Positions 34,895 to 46,950 of a stretch of DNA of 64,000 nt are shown one piece after another (the first letter of the stretch is position 1; each line of letters starts with the position of its first letter). Location: assembly GCA_947039505.1 (NCBI GenBank), contig CAMQYZ010000004.1, forward strand, positions 1-64,000, in the 5' to 3' direction. The notes beneath the pieces were generated by a model. It did no database searches. It worked only from the letters and a program-made list of their open reading frames with translations, and was not told the origin of the DNA. Source of the DNA: an uncultured Mycoplasma sp. Lineage in GTDB: Bacteria > Bacillota_I > Bacilli_A > Mycoplasmatales > Metamycoplasmataceae. Made by a program: the position numbers and the translations under genes.

Positions 34895-35851
34895 CTAATA
34901 TTTGAATTGTCTCAAAAACCTTATGTCATTTTTATAAAATTCTCTTATATCATTAATTCCGTATTTAATCATAGCAACACGCTCAATTCCTATTCCAGCT
35001 GCAAAACCATTCAAATCATTTGTGTATCCTGCAATTTTCAAGATTTTTTCATTAATCATTCCAGCACCTAAAATTTCTATCCATCTACCTTTGAAGAATA
35101 CATCAACTTCCATAGATGGTTCTGTAAACGGAAAAAAAGAAGGTCTTAATCTGATTTGAACTTCTTCTTCAAAAACATAAGCTAAAAGAGACTTTAATGT
35201 TCAAATTAAATTTTCAATATTTGTATTTCCAACAAATACCAAATCCAATTGCGAAAACTGATGAGAATGAGTTTGATCATCTTCATCATTACGATAAACT
35301 TTCCCAATGGCAAAAGAAGCAAAACTTTGATTTTTATTTGCTTCCAATATTCTAGCTGTTAAACCTGTATTATGAGTTCTCAACAAATTTTCTTTATTAA
35401 TATAAAGTGTGTCTTGCATATCTCTAGAAGGATGATTTTTAGGAATATTTAATTTTTCGAAATTATATTCATCTGATTCAATTTCAGAACCTTTATTTTC
35501 AAAATAAGAGTTTTGTGAAAACCATTCACGCATTCTGTTTGAAATCAAAGTTAATGGATGAATCAAAATATCATTTTCATTTACAATTTCAAAAATATCA
35601 TTTTCATCTTGAGCAATTTTTTCATTTATCTTAATTTGTTCTAATTCAATTAGTTTAATATCTATTAATCTAGAAGCCATTTGCTTAATTTGATTTATTT
35701 CATTACCAATTTTTGCCTTTTCATCAGCGGCGGCTGTTTTCAATTTTGCTTGCAAAGAAAATATCATCCCTTCTTTGCCATATATTTTATTTTTAACATT
35801 TTTTAAATCTTCCATTGATTTAATTGCGTTTATCTTTTTTTCTAAATCCAT
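34895..35851 (-). CDS. pheS: Phenylalanyl-tRNA synthetase alpha subunit
   Basis: 318 aa after joining 35201.. and 34895.. through TGA. It has an N-terminal coiled coil (1-90), then class II motifs: motif 2 '[22 protein letters not shown]', '[18 protein letters not shown]', motif 3 '[18 protein letters not shown]'. It pairs with pheT 37 bp downstream. There is no Shine-Dalgarno; TATAAT (35863-35868) ends 11 nt before the ATG, implying a leader of only a few bases. Confidence 0.94.
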
Positions 35852-35878
35852 AATTAATTTAAATTATAAAGATAATAT

Positions 35879-36565
35879 TTAAAAATAATTGAAAGATTTT
35901 AATTTATTTTTAATAGTTTTAAAGTTTGGTTCAAATTTTTCCACATTTGACCAAAATTCTTTTGAATGATTAGAATGTTCGGCGTGTGATAATTCATGAA
36001 CAATAACATAATCAATAATTTCGTGAGAAAAAGCACATAATCTAGTACTATAATTTATTTTTTTTATGGCAACATAATTTGAAGCTCAAGCACTTTCTTT
36101 CATTCTAATTGCAATAGTGTGATGTTCAACATTCATCAAATTTTCTTTTTTATATTGTGCATCAACTAAATAAGATAATAGCTCTTTTTTATAAATTTGA
36201 TAAATAATATCTTTTACAGTTTTTTTGTTTATCTTATATTTTTTTTCTCGAAATACAAGATATTCCATAACTTCATTTTGAGATGTTTTCTTTTGCACTA
36301 TTTCAAAATTTTCTAGTTTGCCAAATAAATAAAAAGTTTTATTTTCTAAATTAATATGTTTTTTGGTCAAATTTTTTTTTCTAATTTCTAAAAATTTGCT
36401 TAAATGTAAATTAACAAAATCTTCAATAAATTTATCTGTAGAATTTTTTGGAGCAGAAATGTTAATGTTATTATTTAAATCTATTTTCATATATATATTT
36501 TTAATAAATTTTTTTTTAACATTAATATCAACAAATTCATCATTGTGTTTAAATTGTAAAATCAT
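35879..36565 (-). CDS. YgjP-like zinc metallopeptidase (DUF45/WLM family)
   Basis: 228 aa. The ORF track stops at TGA (36086). The continuation contains 'IVHELSHAEHSNHSKEFWSNVEKF', the HExxH zinc site with a third ligand His downstream. I prefer ATG 36565 (MILQFKHNDE) over the TTG at 36586. It overlaps the 3' end of the NERD gene by 17 nt, so the two are probably co-translated. The family is predicted soluble and is of unclear substrate. Confidence 0.82.
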
Positions 36566-37253
36566 TGCTTTTTGATTCTTTTCCAAAAGATAACAACATT
36601 TTATAATCTTCTGGAGCAGATGTTTTATGCTCTAAAAGTGCATAATAAATTTTTTGAATTTCACTCATATTTATTTTTGGCATCAATTGATCATTAATTG
36701 CATTCAAAGATGTATCTATATCTTCCATTTTAATAACTAAAACATGAGCAGGAATTTCTGAACATCTTAATTCTTCAGTTCTTGTACCAAAAACAATTAG
36801 AGACAACATAGGAACCTTTAATTTAGATATTGCTAAAATATGTTCAATATGTTTGTCATTTTGAATAATAGGATTGTTGATTTCATGTCTTTTGCTACCC
36901 ATTAGTTTAAATCATGTTTTTTCCAAACCTTTTCCTTCAATAATTCCATTAATATTTTTTACTTCTATAACTATTAAAGCTCTTGCAGTTATTAAAATAC
37001 CATCCACTTCAAAAATTTTATTTTTATCATACTTAAACATAGATGAAGGAATGTAATGAGCGTTGTTTTTATTCGCTCAATCTTGAACCAAGTTATTTAC
37101 TTGGTTTTCTGCATCTTTCCCTAGTTTATCAGTATAACTTTCTTTGGTTTTATTTCTCTTTAAATATAAAAATAGTAACAAAAAGAAAAATAATAACATT
37201 AAAAATAATGAAACAGATATTCCGATTAAATATTGTATTTCTTCAAATTTCAT
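36549..37253 (-). CDS. Membrane-anchored NERD (nuclease-related) domain protein
   Basis: 234 aa from ATG 37253, which has a strong AAGGAG ribosome binding site. The ORF track shows only the C-terminal half. One hydrophobic helix is at about residues 10-31. It is followed by a NERD-type core: 'GKDAENQV', 'EVDGILITARALIVIEVKNINGIIEG' with the D...ExK pattern of restriction-like nucleases. Nuclease function is inferred from the fold only. It forms a pair with the metallopeptidase gene downstream. Confidence 0.75.
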
Positions 37254-37297
37254 TTAATCTCCTTATATAAATTATTTTATAGAAAAATAATTTATTT

Positions 37298-37306
37298 TGA
37301 TATAAT
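37298..37306 (+). promoter_or_regulatory. Extended -10 promoter of rpsT
   Basis: TGATATAAT is an extended -10 element 40 nt before the rpsT ATG, in the divergent spacer with the NERD gene. Confidence 0.45.
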
Positions 37307-37346
37307 TTATTCACTTATTAAATATTAGATTAGAAAGAAAACAAAT

Positions 37347-37613
37347 ATGGCAAATATAAAATCAAAAATGACTAGAATCAAAACTAACGAAAAAGCAAGA
37401 GTAGCAAATGCAGCAATGAAATCTCGTGTTAGAGGTGCTATTAAAAAAGCTAAAGTGGCAGCTATTGAAAAAGATCCTAAAGTAAAATCTTTAGTATCAG
37501 AAGCGCACAAACTAATAAATACTTCTGTTTCAAAAGGTGTCTTCCATAAAAATAATGGTTCAAGAAAATGTTCTAGACTAGATGCTTTTGTTAAAAAAGC
37601 TTTAATTGCTTAA
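37347..37613 (+). CDS. rpsT: 30S ribosomal protein S20
   Basis: 88 aa, Lys/Ala-rich helical protein (MANIKSKMTRIKTNEKARVANAAMKSR; 'VFHKNNGSRKCSRLDAFV'). Single gene with its own promoter and terminator. It binds the 5' domain of 16S rRNA. Confidence 0.95.
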   Translation: MANIKSKMTRIKTNEKARVANAAMKSRVRGAIKKAKVAAIEKDPKVKSLVSEAHKLINTSVSKGVFHKNNGSRKCSRLDAFVKKALIA

Positions 37614-37623
37614 CAAATATATA

Positions 37624-37650
37624 AAAATAACTTCTTAAAAAAGTTATTTT
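37624..37650. terminator. Terminator of rpsT, also facing the ABC ATPase gene
   Basis: A 10-bp stem (aaaataactt / aagttatttt) with a 7-nt loop and following T-rich run. It overlaps the last codons and stop of the convergent ABC ATPase gene (stop at 37644). Confidence 0.75.
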
Positions 37651-38618
37651 TTATTCTTTTTTAATTTTTTTTGTTCTTTAGATTGACTAGTGTCTACAGA
37701 ACCATATACTACGTACTTTTCATATAGTTCATCAAGATTTTGAGTCCCATCTAATCTTCCATGAAATACAATTTTACCACCATCAAGAATAGTTGCTGTA
37801 TCAGCATATTTTCCAACTTCAGATAATATGTGTGAAGAAATAAAAATCGACTTTCCTTCATTTTTATAGTTTTCCAAAGTTTTAAATAATTCTGATCTTG
37901 CCAATGGATCTAAATTTGCAGCTGGTTCATCCATAATTAAAATATCTGGATTATGAACCATTGCTTGAGCTAAAAGAATTTTTTTCTTTTGACCAGATGA
38001 AAAAGATATTGGCTTTTTATTTATTAAATCAATCATATTGGTTTTTTCTAAAGTTAATTTAGTAAATTTTTGAGATTCTTCTTTTGAAAGACCTGACATT
38101 ATGGCCATTGATTCCAAATAATTTTTAGTTGTGAATTCTTTAGGAAATATTGCTATTTCAGGAACATATCCCATCTTTCTCTTTGCTGCCACACTAGAAT
38201 TTATGTGACCATCAATCAAAATTTCTCCTGAATATTTGGCATAAGCACCAACAATTGCTTTTATTGTAGTAGTTTTTCCTGCTCCATTAGCTCCGATAAA
38301 TACATGGAATTCTCCCCTTCTAATATCAAAGGAAATGTTATCAACTGCTGGTTGTGGTCTATTTTTATAATGTTTTGTTAATCCCTTAACAGAAATTAAA
38401 ATCTTATGTTCATCATGATTGTATAGTGACCGCTTAACAACATTTTCTTTTCTTGTATTTAACAAATTTATTTTTTGATTGTATTCAAAAGTTGTAATAA
38501 TTTTTTCACCTTTTAAATATAACAAAGCATCTTTAATTTTGTCCTCATCAACTTGATGATAACTTTCTTGATCATTAACTTTTAATTTTTCTTCTTTTGT
38601 TGCAATCAATTTACTCAT
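37644..38618 (-). CDS. ABC-2 type ATP-binding protein
   Basis: 324 aa. A ~75-residue N-terminal extension precedes the ABC domain. Walker A is GANGAGKTT (about 111-119), the signature is FSSGQKKK (a variant of LSGGQ), Walker B is ILIMDEPAANLD, and the switch is 'SSHIL'. The tail is Lys/Gln-rich. It is coupled to the permease upstream by a TAATG overlap. Substrate is unknown. Confidence 0.87.
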   Translation of the reverse strand: MSKLIATKEEKLKVNDQESYHQVDEDKIKDALLYLKGEKIITTFEYNQKINLLNTRKENVVKRSLYNHDEHKILISVKGLTKHYKNRPQPAVDNISFDIRRGEFHVFIGANGAGKTTTIKAIVGAYAKYSGEILIDGHINSSVAAKRKMGYVPEIAIFPKEFTTKNYLESMAIMSGLSKEESQKFTKLTLEKTNMIDLINKKPISFSSGQKKKILLAQAMVHNPDILIMDEPAANLDPLARSELFKTLENYKNEGKSIFISSHILSEVGKYADTATILDGGKIVFHGRLDGTQNLDELYEKYVVYGSVDTSQSKEQKKLKKNKK

Positions 38619-40360
38619 TATTCAAAATCCTTTTTATAATAAATAACGATAGTGCTAGAAAGAATAATTAAAATAATTCCTGATCACAACAAACCAACAG
38701 CAAGTGAACTGGCTTTTTCTCCGCCGCTTACAAATACATCATACTGATTATCCATTGAAGAAGTGAAGAAAAATGGAGAAATAGAATCATCATAACTAAA
38801 TAAACTAAATGAAATATTCAAAAATTTATTAGATTTTTCACCCTCAATTATAGAGTTTATAAACATATCTCTATTTATGAAGTTTTCCATATTATTATCT
38901 AATTTTTTCAAACCTCATAAATAAAAGAATAAAATTGTCAATTTTTCCTTAAAATCTACCTTATCTATTTCAATTATTTCATTTGAATTAGTATTAGTTA
39001 AACCTAATAAGTTTTTTAATGTTGGATCATTCAAAAACTCTTTATCTAATGCATTATCAAATAAACCTTGAGATTTATCCATAATAATTTTTATGATTTC
39101 TAGTTCATTTAAATTATTTAAGTTTTCATCAAGTATAGAGTTAAATACTTTTTCTACTTTAGACAAATTAATGTAATCTTCAAAAAAACTTTTCAAAGAA
39201 TAAAAGTTGGTTAATAAAATATCTTCATTGTGAAACTCAGGATTTTGACTTGTCTTAACCTTTAATGTAAATTTTATTCTATCATTTCGTCTTTCTAGAT
39301 CATCAATGCCTAAAAAATAATTTTTATTTTCTCATAAATTATTGGTCACTTTTTGTGATTCGTTAAAGGAAATGTAATAATCAGTAAAGTTAACTTTTTC
39401 TCCATAACTATTGTTATTAAAAACTGATGAGGCAACACTAGATATTTTACTAATTCCAGCAATTGGATTTAAAAAATTATTAACAATATTAATTCAAGAA
39501 TAATCATCTTTTGTATTCATTGCTTCAATAATAAACTTAATTTCATCAGGAGTTAATGGAGTATTAACGTCTTTTGTATATATAATTATTTTTCCATCAG
39601 ATGTTAATTTATATTTTAGTGATGAATAATTCCCGGTAGAAGCAAACGATATGTCTGAATACTTATGAGTAAATCCTTTTTCTATCATTGGAGCAACTTG
39701 TGGCAACAGTTGTGCAAACAATGTTCCCATACTCAAAAAACCTAAAGAAAAACTTGAAACAAGTTTTGTGGAAAATTTTAATGACAATAAAATTGATAAA
39801 GAACCAAAGAAAATATAAATTAATAACATTGAAATAAAAAATAGAGAAATATATTTAAAAATAGAAAATGATTCTGGAACAAGATTAGCAGAAGATAATA
39901 AACCAATTAAAATGGCAAAATAATTTAGCAAGCACAAAATAATGCCCAATAAGAAAAAATAAATAAATCTCACCAAAATAATTTGACTTCTTTTGATAGG
40001 TTTAGAAACTATAATGATCTCCATACCTTCACTAGAAATATCTTTAAATAGGTTTAAGCCCTTGATAGTAGCAAAGACGCTAGTTATAGAAATACAAATT
40101 GAAGAAACAACCAATAAAACTACTTTAGTAAATATGTCAGCTGTTACTTCTTTGAAAAATGAAGGAATAATTGTTAACATTAATAAAACAAAAAAACTAG
40201 CAATAGGCATCAAGATAGTTGACTTTTTTTTCAAAATATATTTCATAGTAAAGACAGAATAAGCTAAAATAGGTTTTATGTCATCTTCATTAATAGAAAA
40301 TTTCTTTTTTTCTTTAAGAGCGTCAGTAACATCAATTTGTTTTATTTTCTTTTCAAACAT
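38618..40360 (-). CDS. ABC-2 type permease with large central loop
   Basis: The track gives fragments 39494.., 38915.. and 38684..; joined through TGA codons it is 580 aa. Six hydrophobic segments occur within residues 40-235 (for example 'ILMPIASFFVLLMLTIIPSFF'). About 310 hydrophilic residues follow (~240-550), and a last membrane segment lies near the C-terminus ('GIILIILSSTIVIYY'). The big loop is presumably extracellular. It pairs with the ATPase at 37644. A TATTAT box lies 9 nt before the ATG and there is no Shine-Dalgarno. Confidence 0.75.
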
Positions 40361-40396
40361 ATATTTAAAATAATAACATATTATAATTAATCTTAA

Positions 40397-42259
40397 TTAT
40401 AAATCTTCAGGAGTGTTAACTCCAGAAGTATAAAGATTATGGTAAAAACCTTTTTCATTTAATAAGGTTTCATGGTTTCCTTTTTCAATTATTTCACCAT
40501 CTTTAAGAACAATTATTTGATCGGCTGATTTAATTGTTGATAATCTATGAGCAATAACAAATGTGGTTTTATCTTTGGATAATTTAATCATAGCTTCTTG
40601 AATATCTTTTTCAGTTTTAGTATCAATAGAAGAGGTTGCTTCATCTAATATTAAAATGCTTGATTTTTTCAAAATCGCTCTTGCAATTGCCAATAATTGT
40701 TTTTCACCTTGAGATAATTCATCAGCATTATTTTCAATAACAGTATCATATCCATTTTTAAGGACACTAATAAAGTGGTGAGAGTTGGCCATTTTAGATG
40801 CTTCAATTATTTCTTCATTAGTAGCTGAAGGTTTGGCATGTCTAATGTTGTCATATATACTTTCTCCAAAAATGAATGTATCTTGAAGCACTATAGAAAC
40901 CTTTGATCTTAAACTTTCTTTGGTAATTGTTTTAATAGAGTTGCCATCAATAAGAATATCACCATCACTAATATCATAAAATTTAGTTAATAAATTAATA
41001 ATTGTTGTTTTTCCAGAACCGGTTGGACCAACTATTCCAATAACTTGCCCTGGTTTAGCATGTAAAGAAATGTTATTTAAAACATTTCTTTTTCCATCAT
41101 AAGAAAAACTTAGGTTTTCTATTTTAACATCGCCTTTTAAATCACCAACAACAACAGATTCATAATCCTTTATTTCTTCTTCTTGTTTTAGGATTGAAAA
41201 AGCTCTTTCTGTACCAGCTAATGCCGTTTGAATAACATTTAATAATTGGAATATTTGGAATGTGGGGTTAGTATAACTTCTCAATAACATAGAAAATGCA
41301 AGCACTAAAGAAAAGGCTGTTGGTTTATCTGTTTTACCATCAATTGTTGTTCAATTTATCAAAGAACCGAATTCTATATTATTGGTTGAAAACAAAAGCG
41401 CCATAGAAACCATCAACATTATGGAAGTTGAAGTCATTAAAGAATTCCAAGGATTAACCACTCCAGATAAAAATGATGTCTTACTATCAATTGCTTTGAT
41501 TTTTTGATTATAAACATTAAATGCATTTATTGTTTCTTCTTTTTTATTAAAATTATTAATGACCTTTTGACCCGAAATTGTTTCTTCCACAAAACCATTT
41601 AATTCTCCAATATAAACTTGTTTTTTCAAAAAATTAGGTTGTGCTTTTTTAAGAATTAATATTATGAATGAAAATTGAAAAGGAGCAATGGCAATAATTA
41701 TCAATGCTAAAAATGGTGAAAAGATAAGCATAGAAATTAACATCAAAACAATCTGAAATGAATTAGTTAAAAATTGAGTTACATTTTGAGTTAATACATT
41801 AGTAATATTATTGACATCATTAGTTAATTTGGACATAATATCTCCTGATGGTTCAGAATCAAAATAAGATAATTTTAATTCTAAAATTTTATGAAATAAA
41901 TCTTCCCTAATCTGTTTACCAATTCTTTGAGCTAATTTAGTCATAATAAAAATTTGAATAATAGAAACTATAAAAAAAATGACATAGGAAAAAATTATTA
42001 AAAGCGTGTAAGTTAAAACAGTATTACTATTTGTAGTTCCTTCTTCCGCTAATGAAGAAGTTATATATTCAGTAAAATAATATTGACCAAAAATTGCTGC
42101 AGACAACATTGATGTTACAAAGAAAGATGAAATAAAAATAATCACAGTTTTCAATTTATATGATTTAAGATAAAATCAAATAAATTGTAAATTTTTCTTA
42201 ATATCTATTTTTTCATTTTTAACTTTGTCAACTTTTGAAATTTTTGCTTTTGTAGACAT
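40397..42259 (-). CDS. ABC exporter half-transporter B (MdlB/MsbA type)
   Basis: 620 aa after joining 41351.. and 40397.. and extending to ATG 42259. It has six membrane helices in the first ~330 residues, then an ATPase domain with Walker A GPTGSGKTT, Walker B ILILDEATSS (catalytic Glu present) and the switch His in 'VIAHRLS'. Its signature is the non-canonical LSQGE. The gene follows half A with only a 0-bp gap. The two make a heterodimer in which one ATP site is degenerate. Multidrug or lipid export is typical of the family. Confidence 0.88.
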
Positions 42260-44032
42260 TTAATTACCGCCTTTTAGTAATTCATTTACTTTTGTAGAAC
42301 CTATTTGTGATACTGCTATATCGTGATAAATACTATTATTTTTCAAAAGATTAAGATGAGTATCAAACCCACTGATTTTTCCCTCTTCAATAACAATTAT
42401 TTTATCAGCTTTTTCAACAGATGAAATTCTTTGAGCAACTATTATTGTGGTGACATTATTAAATTTCTTTATATTTTCTTGTACTTTTTGTTCAGTTATA
42501 TTATCCAATGCACTTGTGGAATCATCAAATATTAATATTTTTGATTTTTTTGCCACTGTTCTAGCAATTGAAATTCTTTGTTTTTGACCACCTGAAAAAT
42601 TTTTACCTCTCTGCTCAACAATTGATTCAAGTTTATCTTTTTGTTTGTTTATAAATTCTCAAGCTTCACCCACTTTAGCAGCTTCTTTTGATTTAGAAAT
42701 TATTTCTTCATCAGATAATTTAGAACTTAATCCCATGGCTATATTTGATTTTATTGTTCCAGAAAATAAAGTAACATTTTGCATACCAATAGAAATATTG
42801 TTATTTAGTTCATTAAAACTCAGATCCTGGATATTTATCCCATCTATTAATATTTTACCTTCTGAAGGATCAAACAATCTACCAATCAAATTAACAAAAG
42901 TTGTTTTACCTGAACCCGTTCTTCCAATTATTCCAATGTTTTCTTTTGGATTAATAGTAATGTTTATTTTGTCAAGAACAGGTGCAGCATCTTCATGAAA
43001 TTTATATGTAACATTTTGGAACTCTATTTTCCCCTTCGTAATTACAGAATCACTATCTTCTTTATAAGTAATAGAGCTTTTTCAATTCAGAATTTCTTTA
43101 ATTCTTTTAATCGAAGGAATAGATCTAGAAACCTGAATAAGCACCATAATCATTGTAATCAATCCGAATAATACATTCATTAAAATACTGATGAATGGAG
43201 CTACTATAGCCATATTTGTAGGATCACTTGAAGCATAAGATAAAACTAAAATAATTGAAATATTGATACCCGATTGAATCAAAGGCATAACTACACCTAA
43301 TATTTTGTAAGCTTTAGTTGTTGTTTTTGCCAAAGCATCATTACCTTTATCAAAATTTTCTTTTTGATTGTCCTTTAAGTTAAAAGCCTTAACAACTCTT
43401 ATTCCTAAAATTGTTTCTCTCATAGCTTTATTTATTGAATCTGTATTTTTTTGCGACTGTGTAAATTTTGGAACGGAAAATATAATTGTTAAAATCATTG
43501 CTAATAAAACAAAAGGAATAATTGCTCCAAAAATTCATGCTAAATTTGTATACATAATTGTGGAAACTATTATTCCATAAACAAATAAAAATATTCCACT
43601 TACAAAAAATCTTAGCCCAAAAAGAAAACTCACAGAAATTAATTCTGTATCATTAGTTATTCTAGTAACAAGTGAAGGTGTAGAAATTTTATCAATATCT
43701 TGATATGATAAATCTTGAATTTTTGCATATGCTTTTAATCTCATATATGCAATATAATTTGTTGTTGCTCTAGAAGTAAAGTAAACACCTAAAACACCAC
43801 AAACAAACTCACCAAAAACCATACCTCCATAAATACCAATAAGTTCAGACATAGCCAAGGAATCCATATCAAAAATATTATTTGGCGTATCTACTCTGCC
43901 ATTTTCAGAAATAGCTTCCATTATTTCACCAATAAACATCGATTCTGTTATCGAACCAAATGATTGTAAGAATAAAAAAAAGACAGTTGCCAACATATAT
44001 AGAATGGTTTTTTTTTGAAATAATTTGAACAA
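42260..44032 (-). CDS. ABC exporter half-transporter A (MdlA/MsbA type)
   Basis: 590 aa built from four ORF-track pieces across TGA codons. The transmembrane domain spans ~1-315, followed by the ATPase domain: Walker A GRTGSGKTT, normal signature FSGGQ, but Walker B ILIFDDSTS with Asp in place of the catalytic Glu, and Gln in place of the switch His ('IIVAQRIS'). It begins with TTG at 44032; a GGGGG ribosome binding site 7 nt upstream supports this, and no ATG exists nearby. Its stop abuts the start of half B. Confidence 0.85.
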
Positions 44033-44127
44033 AAGAAAGCCCCCTAAAATATATCATTTTATAATTGAATACAATAAAAATATATTGAATAATTAGTTTC
44101 TAAAATTATAAACCTTTTGGAATTAAA

Positions 44128-46785
44128 TTATTCAAAATATTTTCTACATCTTGCGCATAATTCATCTGTTAAATCATTAATTCCAAAATGATTTCAACAC
44201 CTTTGACATTTTGATGATTCAAAAGTATTAACTTCTAAAGAATTTCCTTCATGGAATTCACCTATCATTAATAATTTTTTAAAATCTAAATTTTTTAAAA
44301 ATGAAGAATCAATTTTAGCAACAACACTTGCTTCATTGGTTCTTTTTAGTTCACCATTTTTTATTTTTAATTCGATTTCTTTATATATCAAATTTTTAAT
44401 TTCAAAAAAACTTGTTCATTGATTTTCTATTTCCATAGATTCTTTTTTATTAAATTGATAAAAGCTTTCCAAATGAATAGATGCTAATTTATTTTTTTTG
44501 TTAAAGAAAGAGTAAGCTTCATCAGTTGTTGTAGGAATTATTGGTGCAAGAGAAATAAGTAAAAATTCCAATATTTTATATAGGTTATTTTGAATCATTA
44601 ATCTTTCAGGAAAATCTTTTTTCTCAGCATAAAGAACATCTTTAATAATAGAAAGGTAAAAAGAAGATAAGTCAGTAATAAAATTATTAATTTCCTTAAT
44701 AACATTAATGAAATTAAAAGAATCATAATATGATGCTATTCTGATTTTCAAATTTTCTAATCTTTCTTCAATTAAAGCATGCACATCATTTTTAGAAATT
44801 TCTGTGTATTCATAATCATTTAAGTTGGCTAATAAAAATCTAAGAGTGTTTCTTATCTTTCTATATATTTCTACATTTTGCTTAATAATATTATCACCAA
44901 TCGTTACATCATTAGAATATTCACTATTAGCAGCTCAAAGCCTTAGAACGTCTGCCCCATAAGTTGATATTATAGTTTGAGGATCGACTGAATTTCCTTT
45001 TGACTTTGACATCTTATTACCCTTTGCATCAAGAACAAAACCATGAGAAATCAAAGTTTTAAAAGGCGCCTTTCCTAAATAAGCAACAGAATTAATTAGT
45101 GAAGAATTAAATCAACCACGGTATTGATCCGAACCTTCAAAGTATAATTCATAAGGAGGAATTTCCCCTTCAATATTAACAGATAAAAAAGAAGAACCAG
45201 AATCAAATCAAACATCCATAATATCATTTTCTTTTGTTCAATTTTTATCTCTAAATTTTGTAGGTAAAAGTTCATCTACAGTTTTTTCATATCAAACATT
45301 ACTTCCATGTTTTGAAATTAAATCTATGACATAATCAAATATTTCTTCATTTATGACAACATCTTTATTTTCATCATAAAAAATAATAATCGGAACTCCT
45401 CAAGATCTTTGTCTACTAATTGTTCACTCACTTCTATTTTGAATCATTGTAGATATTCTCTTGTGACCTCAGTCAGAATAAAATTTGACTTCATCTAAAC
45501 TTTTTAAAATTTTATTTTTAACTTTTTCAATTGAGAAAAATCATTGTGGAGTTCCACGATAAATAATTGGTTTGTTTGTTCTTCAATCATGAGGATATGA
45601 ATGCTTAATGAACTTTAATGAAAGTAGTGCTTTTTTTTCTTCCAAAAATATTCCAATATTTTTATTTGCATCTTCATAAAAAATGTTTGAAAATGAACCA
45701 CCTTTTTCATTAATGGTTCCATCATCTTCAATGTGCATTATCATATTTAAATTATGTTTTTTACCAATGATAAAATCATCTTCTCCAAATAGTGGAGCAA
45801 TATGAACTAAACCACTACCAGTTTCAAGTGTAACATGATGACCAGACACAACTGGCGCCAAGATATTTTCAAAAATTGGAACATTATATTCAATTCCAAC
45901 AATTTCACTACCCTTAAAAGCTTTTGTAATTTTGTAATTTGTTCACTTAAATGTTTCTATTAATGATTCTGATAATTCTTTAGCAACTATATAATTAATA
46001 TTATCTACATTAATTTTAACATATTCAAATTTTTCATTAACTGCAACACCAGCATTAGCAATTAAAGTTCACGGAGTTGTTGTTCAAATTATCAATTTAT
46101 CATTTTTATCAATAATTGAATTTCCTTTTACAACATCAAAAGATACAAATATTGAAGGAGAACGATGATCATGATATTCAACTTCCGCTTCTGCCAAAGC
46201 TGATTGAGATGAAGGAGATCAAAAAACAGGTTTTAATCCTCTTGTAATAAATCCATCCAAGGCAAATTTTTTAAATAGTTTTAATTGCTCAACTTCATAT
46301 TTTTTATCCAAAGTAACATATATTTCTTCAAAATCTGAAAGCAACTGTAAATCTTTAAATTGTTTTTTTTGAATCTCAACTTGACTAAGAGCATATTTTT
46401 CAGCAACACGTCTTAATTCCAAAATGTCTAAAGTCTTATGAGACACATTCATTTCATTCAGCATCTTATTTTCAATAGGTAATCCATGTGTATCTCAACC
46501 AGGAACAAAAGGCGAATAAAATCCATTGACTGATTTATATCTAACAATTATGTCCTTCAAAATTTTATTGAAAGAATGACCTATATGCAAAGAACCATTT
46601 GCATATGGAGGTCCATCATGTAAAATAAATCTTTCATTATCTTTATTTCTTTCAAGAATTTTTTTGTAAATTTTTTTGTTCAGTCATTCTTTCCTAAACA
46701 CCTCTTCTTTTTCACTTAAGTTGGCACGCATTGAAAAATCTGTTTCAGGCATATTCAAGGTATCTTTATAATCTTTTTTACTCAC
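44128..46785 (-). CDS. ileS: Isoleucyl-tRNA synthetase
   Basis: 885 aa. The ORF track shows only four scattered fragments because Trp codons are TGA. It starts with GTG at 46785 after a GGAG ribosome binding site ([17 protein letters not shown]). The class I signatures HIGH ('[18 protein letters not shown]') and KMSKS ('[14 protein letters not shown]') are present, as is the editing insertion ('[16 protein letters not shown]'). A C-terminal zinc finger is also present (CQRC ... CARC). It charges tRNA-Ile. Confidence 0.96.
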
Positions 46786-46950
46786 TTTGAATCTCCTAAA
46801 TTATTTATTTTAAATTATAAATCAAAACAAAAATATATTATTCATAATTCTAATTATTAAATTTAAATAACAAAAAAAGCCCTTTAATTCTTAAATATAT
46901 ATTTTTATAGCAAAAGCTTCAATAAAAATGGAATAAAGAAATGAAAAGCG

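Noticed and set aside
32716-46785. Apparent multi-stop pseudogenes (pheT, ileS, ABC exporters)
   Set aside because: All breaks are TGA at positions where Trp is expected; under code 4 the genes are intact.
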